DNA of 64,000 nt from Myxococcales bacterium (lineage in GTDB: Bacteria; Myxococcota_A; Polyangia; Polyangiales; Polyangiaceae). The notes below the pieces were generated by a model that was not told the origin of the DNA, searched no databases, and saw nothing but the letters and a program-made list of their open reading frames with translations. The position numbers were made by a program, and so were the translations under genes. The stretch is taken from contig JACPVJ010000172.1 of the NCBI GenBank assembly GCA_016191785.1, forward strand, positions 1 to 64,000, in the 5' to 3' direction. This document shows, piece after piece, positions 35,096 to 43,289 of this stretch. Position 1 is the first letter of the stretch, and each line of letters starts with the position of its first letter.

Positions 35096-36421
35096 TCACA
35101 TCGGGACGAGGGCGTCCCAACCGCCGGTGAGCCCGGTGATGGCTCCGACGGACGTGATGTAAGGGCTCGACGTACTCGTCTGGTCCAGCCATGCCGCGCC
35201 GGTCCCCTTCGTGTAGGCAACGAGCCAGCCGCTCTCGTAGGAGACCCAGTGCGTGACACCGGGGTTGAACCCGGTAGGCGCCCCGACCGTGGAGGCGGCT
35301 GCGGTCGGCGGCACGGAGACGATGGCAACCGCCCCGGTCGTCGCGTTGTACAAGAAGGCCCGATCACCAGTGAGCGGCTCCCAGTGCGTCCAACCGCCGG
35401 CCCACGAGCCAGGCGACCACGTCAGGTTCCAGGTGAGCTTGTTGCTGGCGTTGAGCACACCGCGCTTTCCGCTGCCGTCCGACGACTTGTAGAGGACGAC
35501 GACTCCGGTTCGCGTCGCTCCCATGACGTCATAGCCGGCGCCCGGCTCGTCCGCGGCGGTGCTCGAGGTCGGAGCGCCGGTCGATGTCACGACGTAGTAG
35601 CGAGCGATGCCCGAGCTCGTGGAGTACCCGACCGCCCCGCCGCCGAACGCCGACTTCATGATCGCGCCCACGCCCCAGCCGAGCTGTCCGGACCAAGGGG
35701 TAACGAGCGTTCCGTCCTTCTGGTTCAGATTGACGTAGGCGTAGTCGTCCGTGTTTCGGTGATGAAACATCAGCGTGCCGGGTGGTGACGGAACACCCAC
35801 GACCGAGCTCCAGTCGGACAGCGAAGCCCAGTTCTGGATCACCGTGGTCGTGCGATCGGGGTTCACCCGAATCACGGCGGCCGCGCCGTTGTTGCCGGCG
35901 GGTGCACCCTTCTTGTAGGCGTAGAAGTGCAGCGTCGGTCCAGTGGCGCCGCCCGTGCCACCGGTTCCGCCGGTCGAGCCACCCGTTCCACCGGTCGCCC
36001 CCCCGGTTCCGCCGGTCGCGCCCCCGGTCCCGCCGGTCGCTCCGCCGGTCCCGCCGGTTCCGCCCGTCGAGCCACCGGCGCCGCCGGTTCCGCCCGTGCC
36101 CCCGGTCGCGCCACCGGTTCCGCCGGTCGCGCCACCGGTTCCGCCCGAGCCCCCGGTCGCGCCGCCGGTTCCGCCGGTCGATCCGCCGGTGCCCGCGGCG
36201 CCCCCGGTCGATCCGCCGCTCCCCGCGGAACCTCCCGCGCCTCCGGTGGATGCGCCTCCCGACCCGCCTGTGGAGCTGCCACCTGTGGAGCTGCCACCTG
36301 TGGAGCTACCGCCCGTGGAGCTACCGCCCGTGGCGGCATTGTTGGTGGTTGACTCGCTGGAGCAACCCAAGAAACCAGCGAGACCAATGCCCAAGATCCA
36401 ACCGAACGTAGCTACCCGCAT
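35096..36421 (-). CDS. Lipoprotein with long TGG-repeat linker and beta-propeller-like domain
   Basis: 441 aa. Signal MRVATFGWILGIGLAGFLGC. Residues about 30-160 are almost entirely Ser/Thr/Gly/Ala in TGGSTGG/TGGTGGATGG repeats. The C-terminal 280 aa have recurring Trp-containing strands (LTWNLTWSPGSWAGGWTHWE, VTHWVSYESGWLVAYTKG), suggesting a propeller. A surface protein held away from the membrane by a flexible stalk is the simplest reading. Divergent from the LuxR gene at 36533. Confidence 0.75.
   Translation of the reverse strand: MRVATFGWILGIGLAGFLGCSSESTTNNAATGGSSTGGSSTGGSSTGGSSTGGSGGASTGGAGGSAGSGGSTGGAAGTGGSTGGTGGATGGSGGTGGATGGTGGATGGTGGTGGAGGSTGGTGGTGGATGGTGGATGGTGGATGGTGGSTGGTGGTGGATGPTLHFYAYKKGAPAGNNGAAAVIRVNPDRTTTVIQNWASLSDWSSVVGVPSPPGTLMFHHRNTDDYAYVNLNQKDGTLVTPWSGQLGWGVGAIMKSAFGGGAVGYSTSSGIARYYVVTSTGAPTSSTAADEPGAGYDVMGATRTGVVVLYKSSDGSGKRGVLNASNKLTWNLTWSPGSWAGGWTHWEPLTGDRAFLYNATTGAVAIVSVPPTAAASTVGAPTGFNPGVTHWVSYESGWLVAYTKGTGAAWLDQTSTSSPYITSVGAITGLTGGWDALVPM
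35940..36345 (-). repeat. Minisatellite encoding the TGG linker
   Basis: About 400 bp of imperfect 9- and 18-bp units (plus-strand CCACCGGTTCCGCCGGTCGC type) in frame within the lipoprotein gene. Units differ by substitutions, often synonymous, so length variation by slippage or unequal recombination would leave the frame intact. A second, shorter tract (GGTACCGGT units) is in the lipoprotein gene at 45261. Confidence 0.7.
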
Positions 36422-36532
36422 TGCAGAGACCCTCCAAGGGCCAGCCCTCTACGCGCTCGGGGCCTGGTCGGACATGGGCATTTCAACGACGCGCCGGTGT
36501 AGGCGACGGCATGCTACTTTCGGTGACCGCGG

Positions 36533-37531
36533 ATGAAGCCCGACGTGGTCAGCGTGCTCGAGCGGATCTACGACGTGGATCGCTCGCCCGAGGACTGGCT
36601 CGCCGCCATTGCGGAGGCAGCCGCTCCTCTGATCGACCAGGGCGCCGGGACCTTCGGCTACTTCGTCGACCTCTCGCCCGCGTCTCGCATCGAGGTCTCG
36701 GGGTTCGTGGGAGCCCCGGGCTCGGACATGGGCCACCTCGCGTCCTTCGGTCAGTGGACCGAAACAGTCCCGCTCTGGTTTCAGCGCGCGATCCATCTGT
36801 CACTCCCTTGTGGCTTCGGGACCGAGTTCCCGCCCGAGCCCTACTTTCCCGAGATCGAGAGCGCGATGAAGGTCGTGGGCAAGGCCGACGTGTTCGGCGT
36901 GAACGGTATCGACGCCGCCAAGCGCGGCGCGGTGTTGACCGCGTTCGTCGCCGACTCGAGCCTGCGCGGCCCGCGCCCGGATCCGGCGATCTGGGCGCGC
37001 GTGGCCTCGCACCTCGCGACCGGCGCCCGGCTGGTCCAAGAGCTCGCCGCGGTTGGCGCCCGCGAGGCCCCCGAGGCCGTGCTCAGCCCGGATGGCAGTC
37101 TCGAGCACGCGAACGCATCGGCCAAAGAGCCCGAGGCCCGCGACGCCCTCCGAGAGATGGTCCGCCGCATCGATCGCGCTCGGACCGGCGCGGTTCGCCA
37201 GAACGCCGACGAGGCCTCGCTTCTCTGGGAGGCGATGGTCGCGGGGCGCTGGTCGCTGCTCGATCACTTCGACACCGATGGGCGCCGCTACGTCGTTGCC
37301 CGGGTGAACGAGGCCGTCACCAATCCCCTCGCGGACCTGAGCGAGCGTGAGCGTCAGGTGATGGGCCTGGCCGCCAACGGTCGCTCGAACAAGCTCATCG
37401 CCTACGAGCTCGGGGTCGCCGAATCCACCGTATCCACGCTGCTCTCGCGGGCTCAGAGGAAGCTCGGCGCGGCCGATCGCGTGGACCTGATCCGTGTCTA
37501 CTTGCAGCACTGCTGGAGGCTCGGGCCGTGA
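36533..37531 (+). CDS. LuxR-type transcriptional regulator with unknown N-terminal sensor
   Basis: 332 aa. The C-terminal helix-turn-helix is LSERERQVMGLAANGRSNKL and GVAESTVSTLLSRAQRKLGA (about 270-325), the GerE/LuxR DNA-binding domain. The N-terminal 200 aa (DVDRSPEDWLAAIAEAAAPL, GTFGYFVDLS) resemble the sensor half of other myxobacterial LuxR proteins without a named domain. The stop overlaps the next start by 4 bp. Confidence 0.8.
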   Translation: MKPDVVSVLERIYDVDRSPEDWLAAIAEAAAPLIDQGAGTFGYFVDLSPASRIEVSGFVGAPGSDMGHLASFGQWTETVPLWFQRAIHLSLPCGFGTEFPPEPYFPEIESAMKVVGKADVFGVNGIDAAKRGAVLTAFVADSSLRGPRPDPAIWARVASHLATGARLVQELAAVGAREAPEAVLSPDGSLEHANASAKEPEARDALREMVRRIDRARTGAVRQNADEASLLWEAMVAGRWSLLDHFDTDGRRYVVARVNEAVTNPLADLSERERQVMGLAANGRSNKLIAYELGVAESTVSTLLSRAQRKLGAADRVDLIRVYLQHCWRLGP

Positions 37532-37824
37532 TCCCCAAAGCGCCGCCGCGGTCGCTGCGCGTGAAGCGCGCCCGTGCCGGTTCCGAACGCGTCTACATCT
37601 TCAGCTATCCCATCGAGGCCCCGCCGGTTGCGGCTCTGACCCCCGCCGAGCTCGCCGTGGTCCAATTGGTGGTCGGAGGGCAGAGCCGTCGTGAGATCGC
37701 CGAGTCCCGAGGCGTCGCGCTCTCGACGGTGCACAAGCAGATCGAGAGCGCCTACAAGAAGCTCGGCGTGGGCAGCCGGTCCGAGCTGGCCGCGAAGCTG
37801 TTCGGTGGTCGTGACGATGGCTGA
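37528..37824 (+). CDS. Small LuxR-type HTH protein
   Basis: 98 aa, GTG start inside the previous stop. Almost the whole protein after residue 35 is a GerE-type HTH: LTPAELAVVQLVVGGQSRRE with GVALSTVHKQIESAYKKLGV. No sensor domain is present. Translational coupling to the full-length LuxR protein suggests a partner or competitor for DNA. A similar pair of overlapping HTH genes is at 57.6-58.3 kb. Confidence 0.8.
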   Translation: MIPKAPPRSLRVKRARAGSERVYIFSYPIEAPPVAALTPAELAVVQLVVGGQSRREIAESRGVALSTVHKQIESAYKKLGVGSRSELAAKLFGGRDDG

Positions 37825-38524
37825 TCCCCCTCGTGGGCTGACCCTCGCGTGCTGCGCCCTGGCCTTCGGTTGCGCTCGGAGGCCTGCTTCCTCCGAGGCG
37901 AGCTCGCCGAGACCATCGCCTTCGCCGACCGCGGCGACGTTGGCGGTCGCACCGCCCGCGCCCGCGCCCACTCCGGGTCGCTCGGCCTGCGAGGGCGCGC
38001 GCCTCGACTTGCTCGCGGCCATCGCCGATCCGAGCTGCCGCATCGGCGAAGACGAAGCGAGTGCGCTGCGAGCCGTGCTCGAGGACCCAGCCCAGGCGCC
38101 CCTCCGGGTCGAGGCCGAGGCGCTCTCCGACGGGCGCGTCCGAGTGCGGATCCGAAACACCGGCAGCGCCGCGCAGCGCCTGCCGCTGCTAGTGCACTCC
38201 CATCTCGACAACTTCAGCGTGAAGGCTGGGGACCGCCCGCTTGCCGCCCCTCGACCCGCGTGGCCGGCCGGCTTCTCGTTCGAGACCGGGCGCATGCTCG
38301 TCAAGATCGTGCTGCCGCCGGCCGGCGTCGCCGAAGCAACCGTCGAGATCGATCCGCAGCTGGTCGGCTACGAACGCGGGCACTGCCCGCCGAATGCCAA
38401 GTGTCCCGAGGTGACCGTCGCCAAGGGGCGACTTTCGCCCGGTGAGGTCCGACTGAGGCTCCGCACGCCGCTCTACTCGATTCGCGCCGATCTGGTGGCC
38501 GAGGTCGCCTGGAAGGCGCCCTGA
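37817..38524 (+). CDS. Lipoprotein, unknown function
   Basis: 235 aa from ATG 37817, overlapping the end of the small HTH gene by 8 bp. Signal peptide MADPPRGLTLACCALAFGC, a Ser/Pro/Ala linker, then a beta-rich domain (RVRVRIRNTGSAAQRLPLLV, DNFSVKAGD, AGVAEATVEIDPQLVG). The pattern resembles an immunoglobulin-like fold. Coupling to two LuxR-type genes suggests regulation within one operon. Confidence 0.7.
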   Translation: MADPPRGLTLACCALAFGCARRPASSEASSPRPSPSPTAATLAVAPPAPAPTPGRSACEGARLDLLAAIADPSCRIGEDEASALRAVLEDPAQAPLRVEAEALSDGRVRVRIRNTGSAAQRLPLLVHSHLDNFSVKAGDRPLAAPRPAWPAGFSFETGRMLVKIVLPPAGVAEATVEIDPQLVGYERGHCPPNAKCPEVTVAKGRLSPGEVRLRLRTPLYSIRADLVAEVAWKAP

Positions 38525-38570
38525 GGTCGGACCAAGGCGGCACGGGGCGTGCAGTGTGCTGCTCCTCGTG

Positions 38571-39380
38571 ATGAACACCCGACAAAAGAGCCAGTCTCCT
38601 TCGGCGTTGGCGGGGCCCTCCGGATCCCGTCTGGATCGATCCGGACGCGCGCTGCTCGCTCTGCTCGGCGCAGTCGGCCTGGCCTGCTCGGCGGCACCCG
38701 AAGACTCGTTGGCTGAAGAGCCCGAGCTCGTCACGCCCGCCGGCGAGAACCTGAGCGGCTGCCACGGCAAGGCGGCGTCGAGCATCCCCGCCTCGGGGGT
38801 CTACGTGCTCACCACGTTTGGTGGTCCGTCGGAGCCTCAACCCTTGGCGTGCGGCGGTCACTCCAAGTCCGGTAGCTGGTACTACGCGGCGTCGAAGCAG
38901 CGCTACGGGTGCGGAGCGCGGATTGCCATCGAGGCCAACGGGAAGTGCGTGGTCGCCCAGACCGACGACTACGGTCCCGACGTGTGCGTCGAGAAGGCCG
39001 TGGGCATGCCGGTGATGGACGTCTCGCCGCTGGTCAGCAAGCACCTGTTCGGGACCAAGAGCCTCGGCTGGTCCGATCGGAAGAAGGTCACGGTCGAAGA
39101 GGTGCCCGACGGCACCCCGCTCGGCCCGTGCACCGACGATGGCGGCGGCTCGGGCGGCACCGGCGGATCGGGTGGCTCGACCGGCGGCACGGGTGGCTCG
39201 AGCAGCGGCGGGTCCGGCGGCAACGGCGGCGGCGGCCAGAAGTGCACGAGCGACGGCGCGTGCAATCCCGGCAACGACGGCTCGGGGCTGATTTGCGTCT
39301 CCGGTCAGTGCGTCCCCGGCTGCAAGACCAACGCGCAGTGCCCGGGCGTCACGACCTGCAAGAACGGCCAGTGCGGTTGA
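38571..39380 (+). CDS. Exported DPBB (RlpA/expansin-like) protein with cysteine-rich tail
   Basis: 269 aa from ATG 38571. A long N-terminal signal ends LLGAVGLAC. The central domain has double-psi beta-barrel hallmarks: SWYYAASKQRYGCGARIAIE, KCVVAQTDDYGPD and VMDVSPLVSKHLFG. RlpA and expansin relatives act on peptidoglycan or cellulose. A GSGG linker follows, then a CTSDGACNPGNDGSGLIC-type cysteine knot. The catalytic acid of RlpA-type enzymes cannot be assigned with certainty. Confidence 0.78.
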   Translation: MNTRQKSQSPSALAGPSGSRLDRSGRALLALLGAVGLACSAAPEDSLAEEPELVTPAGENLSGCHGKAASSIPASGVYVLTTFGGPSEPQPLACGGHSKSGSWYYAASKQRYGCGARIAIEANGKCVVAQTDDYGPDVCVEKAVGMPVMDVSPLVSKHLFGTKSLGWSDRKKVTVEEVPDGTPLGPCTDDGGGSGGTGGSGGSTGGTGGSSSGGSGGNGGGGQKCTSDGACNPGNDGSGLICVSGQCVPGCKTNAQCPGVTTCKNGQCG

Positions 39381-39395
39381 CCCGGTCCCGCCGGC

Positions 39396-41165
39396 TCAGT
39401 GCTGCGCGAACCCGGTGTCGATCGCCTCGCAACTGCCGCTCGCGAGCCAAGTCGAGAAGCAGTGGGCCACTGCCTTCTGCGAATACTCTTGCACGATCAG
39501 CGCGCCGTGACGCGAGCCCGCCGGAACTTCATCCATCGGGCACTGGAGCAAGACGCGCGTCGCTTTCTTGCCTGCGGCGTCGAAGGCGAAGCCGTCCTTG
39601 GTCGGCAGGGTGACCTCGGTCATGCCAGGCACCGGGTGCTGGGTCGGCTTGGCCAGCGCCGCGCCGAAGGCCCGGGCCCACTGATCGCTGGAAGGCTCGG
39701 GGATCACCGGATCCGCGATGGCCTGCCAGAACATCGCGGGGCGGGGCCGCTGACCCCGATCTTCGACGCGCTGGGCATAGGCCAGCGGATCGGCGCCGTC
39801 CAAGATGACCTCCGCCAGGCCGAGCAGCGTCTCGCGCTCGGGCGTGGGGCGATTCACGATGTTCGAGACCATCAGCGAGAACAGACCCTTCGACACGATC
39901 TCGGGATAGCCCCCGGCGGCTACGAACAGCGCTGCGGCGTTCACGCTCTTGGTGGTGGCAAACGTCATGCTGCCGGAGATGCCGCCGAGTGACAGCCCCA
40001 TGTAGAAGCCGCGCGTTGCGTCCAGCGCGCCCTTGCCCAGCGCCGGCTCGAGCGCGACGTTCAGCGCCGCGATGCCGGTGAACACCGCCATGTGATCGGC
40101 CACGGCTTGGCGGAAGTTGTCGCGGGTCTTGGCCAGGTCGTCGAAGTTCACGAAATCCAGGTCGGTGCCGCCCGCGCCCAGCGCCCGATCGCCGTGATAC
40201 GGCAGGTCGATGGCGACGATGGCGAAGCCGGCCTCCGCCAGCGGTCGGGCCAGCTGGAAGAAGTCGGTCTTCTTCTGACCGCCACCGTGCTGAAAGAGCA
40301 CGAACGGAAAGGGGGCCGTGCCCTTGGCCGGCAGCGCGACCACGAAGCCGGGTTTCGTGACGCCGACTGGCTTGGGCGCTTCGTCGTCGCCGTTCTCGAA
40401 GACCCCGCTCGCGTTGGCGTACGCTGGCAACTCCAAGATCCCGCTGGCGGCGGCGGGGGCCAGCGCTGCGACGACGTCGGCCGGGGGCGCCGCTTCTCCG
40501 AAAGACGCCAGCGTCCGCGCCTCGACCTTGGCGACCTTCAGCACTGGCGTCTTCAAAACGCGATCGTACAGGCGCGCCAGATCGCGCGGGGTCGTCGCGA
40601 TGCGAAACGGCACTGCCAAGGTCACATCGGCGCTGTCCGGCAACGCGGCCTTGGCCTCGGCGTAGGCGGCCTGCTCACCGCACGCGCCGAGCACGCGGGC
40701 GTCGGCGGGGGCCTTCACCGCCAGAATCACCTCGTCCACCCCGGGAGGAACCGGATCGCGCGGCTGCACCACCAGCGTCGTGCCCTCTTCCGACAGGGTC
40801 GCGCTGAAGGTCGCCCCCAGGTCCTCGAAGTCGCCGCCGTCGCGCTTGCCGAACAGCGAGAGCGCGGTCGCGTCCGTGCTCGACGCCGACCCGGCGAGCG
40901 GGAGCACGAGGGTCGGCCGCGCGGGCCAGCCGTCGATCAGCGCGAGCTGCTCGGCCCACTGGGGCTTCACCTCCGACACCATCGCCACGGCGAAGTCGTT
41001 CTCGGGCGGGGCGAGCTTCGCACCCTTGTGCCAAGCCGGCGTGGGGAAGGCCAAGACCTTCGACGTGTCGGCGCAGGCGCTGCTGCCGGGCGAGTCGTCA
41101 GACCCGCCGCAGGCCGTCACCAGCGCAGTGAAGAGCAGCACCCAGGCGCGGTCTCCGTGCAGCAT
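39396..41165 (-). CDS. Alpha/beta-hydrolase lipoprotein
   Basis: 589 aa from ATG 41165 with a signal ending TALVTAC. The C-terminal half has an oxyanion loop FVLFQHGGGQKKTDF, strand-helix IVAIDLPYHGDRA, and nucleophile elbow GLSLGGISGS (Ser in GLSLG). The N-terminal part (about 30-230) is a beta-rich region reminiscent of bacterial virulence-type lipases. Substrate unknown; an esterase or lipase on the cell surface is likely. Confidence 0.78.
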   Translation of the reverse strand: MLHGDRAWVLLFTALVTACGGSDDSPGSSACADTSKVLAFPTPAWHKGAKLAPPENDFAVAMVSEVKPQWAEQLALIDGWPARPTLVLPLAGSASSTDATALSLFGKRDGGDFEDLGATFSATLSEEGTTLVVQPRDPVPPGVDEVILAVKAPADARVLGACGEQAAYAEAKAALPDSADVTLAVPFRIATTPRDLARLYDRVLKTPVLKVAKVEARTLASFGEAAPPADVVAALAPAAASGILELPAYANASGVFENGDDEAPKPVGVTKPGFVVALPAKGTAPFPFVLFQHGGGQKKTDFFQLARPLAEAGFAIVAIDLPYHGDRALGAGGTDLDFVNFDDLAKTRDNFRQAVADHMAVFTGIAALNVALEPALGKGALDATRGFYMGLSLGGISGSMTFATTKSVNAAALFVAAGGYPEIVSKGLFSLMVSNIVNRPTPERETLLGLAEVILDGADPLAYAQRVEDRGQRPRPAMFWQAIADPVIPEPSSDQWARAFGAALAKPTQHPVPGMTEVTLPTKDGFAFDAAGKKATRVLLQCPMDEVPAGSRHGALIVQEYSQKAVAHCFSTWLASGSCEAIDTGFAQH

Positions 41166-41251
41166 TTCGTGGGAAGAATGCCCGAGGCCCACCCCGATGC
41201 CAACCTGCTCGCGGGCGAATTGGGCTGCGGAGCCAGAGCACCAAAGGCGAA

Positions 41252-41283
41252 GGCGCGCCCCACTCCCAAAGCGGGGGCGCGCC
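41252..41283 (-). terminator. Perfect 10-bp hairpin downstream of an IgGFc-like gene
   Basis: GGCGCGCCCC and GGGGCGCGCC form a perfect 10-bp stem with a 12-bp loop, 21 bp after the stop of the minus-strand gene ending at 41305. On that strand it is followed by TTCGCCTTT, a weak T-tract, so termination may be intrinsic or Rho-assisted. Confidence 0.55.
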
Positions 41284-41304
41284 TCGCGAAGAAGAAGAAC
41301 GCCG

Positions 41305-43116
41305 TCAGTAGACGGTCGGGTTGAGGGTGCCCAGGTTCAGCCCGCCCGGGTACATGTAGCTGGTCCAGTCCCCGTACCCGTAGACGGTGATGCCGAAGGG
41401 CTTCCCGGCCGTGGCGCGGTGCACGCTGTTCGGTCCGAGCTTGTGGTGCGCGGCGGCGTAGCCGCTCTTGCCAATGGGCACGAAGCCCGCGACCGGCTCG
41501 CCGTCGATGCTGACCGACTCGCCGACCCGCGCGATCACGTCCACCCAGCTGACGTCGTAGTTGTCGGGCGCGAGGAAGGTGTACTCGTTGCGGTACTGCC
41601 CGCTCGGAATCGCCATCGACTGGGCCGGGTCGCCCCGCACGCTGTCGTCGGCGTTGGCGTCGGTGCCGTGCATGAACTGCGCGACCAAGAGCGGCTTGTT
41701 AGCCAGCACGTGCACGTCTTCGCGGACATAGCGGATCTCGAGGGGTGGGGACTTGGCGCCCAGCGTCACGGGCTCGTGGATTGGCGGGTCGAACACGATC
41801 GTCGTCTCGTCCTCGACGGCGGCGATCCGCAGCGTGTGCTGGGCGTTCTTGTTGGGGCCGGCGGGAGGTGAGGGCACCGCCACCAGGTATTCTCGGCCCA
41901 GGGTCTCGATCGGCAGCACGACCTCTTCGACGTGGTCGCAGGCCTGGGTCTCTGGTGCGGGCACGTTCGCGCAGCCGTTGCCCGCGATCACTTGCACCGG
42001 CTTGGTCGCCTCGATCAACGTTCCGCTGATGTCCGACCCCGGGTTCTGAAAGCAGAAGGGGCCGCCTTGCATGTTGGCGATCACCTGCACCACGTCGCCG
42101 CGGTTCAGGTTCGCCCAGCCTTGACCGGTCGAATCGAAGCCCCCACCGGGCAAGATGGTCCCTTGCGGTGAGAGCTTCACCTCGGTGTCGTCGGCGACGG
42201 CCGTGATGGTGAAGAAGGCGGGCTTGCAGCCGAGGGTCGGCCAGGTGATCGGCCGGTACTTGCGACGCAAGGCGTGGGCGGGCAAGAGCAGCGAAGCGTC
42301 GTTCGAGTACGAGAAGCACCCGGTGTCGTTCGGGTCCGGGCACTCGGCCGGCGGCGGCGCCAGCTTGTAGTCCAGCGGGTTGAATTGATAGACCGCAATG
42401 GGTCGGTTGCTGCGCACGCGATATGCGCCGTGCTTGACCAGCTTGCTGTCGCCGGGCGGTTGGGGCTGACCCATGAAGTTCGGGTCCGGCCCCTTGAGCT
42501 CGGGCACCCACGGCAGCTTGACCACCTCGAGCTTGCTGGGCGCGACATCCAGCTTGGCGACCTCTTCGTCGCCGCGGGTGACGATCACCTCGGCGTTGGT
42601 CTCGCCCAGATTCGCCAGCGCGATGCCGAACTCGAAGCCCTTCCAGATGCCGTTGTTGAGCGTCACCGTGGGGTAGTAGTCGCAACCGACGTAGCTCTCG
42701 CCCAGCGCGCCCCACGAGCAGGCGCCCTGACAGCCGCGGGGCGTGCAGGTCATGCCTTGCGCGGCATCGCAGGTGTACTGCTCGTAGCCCGTGCCGTCGG
42801 GTCGACAGACCGTGGCCTGTCCATTCTCGCACGTGCCCGTGCCCGGCACGCAGCTCACGCAGCCCGCGCCCTGGTGACAGGTCTGGCCGCTGTCGGCGCA
42901 GTTCCGCTTCACCTTCGGATCGGAGCAGCTGACTGCCACGTCGCCGTTGCAGGTGAATCCCTCGCCCCCGGTCGGGCACAGGCTGATGTTCGGAGCGGCC
43001 GCCGGCGTGGCCCCGAGGTCGTCCTCGGCCCAGGCGCACGCGCCGACCAGCCCCACCGCTCCGAGGATCACGCCCCCCTGTGCCAGCCGCCGACCGATTC
43101 GCCGAATCCCGTTCAT
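41305..43116 (-). CDS. IgGFc-binding-like lipoprotein (paralogue 1)
   Basis: 603 aa from ATG 43116, with GGGAGGC upstream. Signal ends AVGLVGAC. A cysteine-rich N-terminal section of CSDPKVKRNCADSGQTCHQG type is followed by the IgGFc_binding region: FSYSNDASLLLPAHALRRKY, FTITAVADDTEVKL, and repeated strands to a YGYGDWTSYMYPGG end. Bacterial members are surface proteins of unknown role, related in fold to the repeated domain of mucin-associated FCGBP. Divergent from a paralogue. Confidence 0.82.
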   Translation of the reverse strand: MNGIRRIGRRLAQGGVILGAVGLVGACAWAEDDLGATPAAAPNISLCPTGGEGFTCNGDVAVSCSDPKVKRNCADSGQTCHQGAGCVSCVPGTGTCENGQATVCRPDGTGYEQYTCDAAQGMTCTPRGCQGACSWGALGESYVGCDYYPTVTLNNGIWKGFEFGIALANLGETNAEVIVTRGDEEVAKLDVAPSKLEVVKLPWVPELKGPDPNFMGQPQPPGDSKLVKHGAYRVRSNRPIAVYQFNPLDYKLAPPPAECPDPNDTGCFSYSNDASLLLPAHALRRKYRPITWPTLGCKPAFFTITAVADDTEVKLSPQGTILPGGGFDSTGQGWANLNRGDVVQVIANMQGGPFCFQNPGSDISGTLIEATKPVQVIAGNGCANVPAPETQACDHVEEVVLPIETLGREYLVAVPSPPAGPNKNAQHTLRIAAVEDETTIVFDPPIHEPVTLGAKSPPLEIRYVREDVHVLANKPLLVAQFMHGTDANADDSVRGDPAQSMAIPSGQYRNEYTFLAPDNYDVSWVDVIARVGESVSIDGEPVAGFVPIGKSGYAAAHHKLGPNSVHRATAGKPFGITVYGYGDWTSYMYPGGLNLGTLNPTVY

Positions 43117-43161
43117 CCCGTGCCTCCCTTGGCTGGCCCGTGAGTGGGTGCGACCGCGGAA

Positions 43162-43224
43162 AGCGGGTGGAAAAATCCTGGGCGTTCGACCGCGCTGGTC
43201 GCTCGCGATAAATTTCCACCCGCT
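43162..43224. promoter_or_regulatory. Perfect 12-bp inverted repeat between divergent IgGFc-like genes
   Basis: AGCGGGTGGAAA (43162-43173) and TTTCCACCCGCT (43213-43224) are exact reverse complements, 39 bp apart, in the 173-bp gap between two divergent paralogues. The arms face inward with A/T stretches next to them. A protein dimer binding each arm, or a loop between them, could co-regulate both genes. Confidence 0.55.
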
Positions 43225-43289
43225 CGAGGGGTGCGTCGCCACTCGGCAAGCACGAGGCTGGTCTGGACCCGGCCTCCTGCGAGGAAGTC

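Noticed and set aside
35940-36345. Possible CRISPR array
   Set aside because: The repeats are 9-18 bp, contiguous, in frame, and code for a Gly/Thr linker; there are no spacers.
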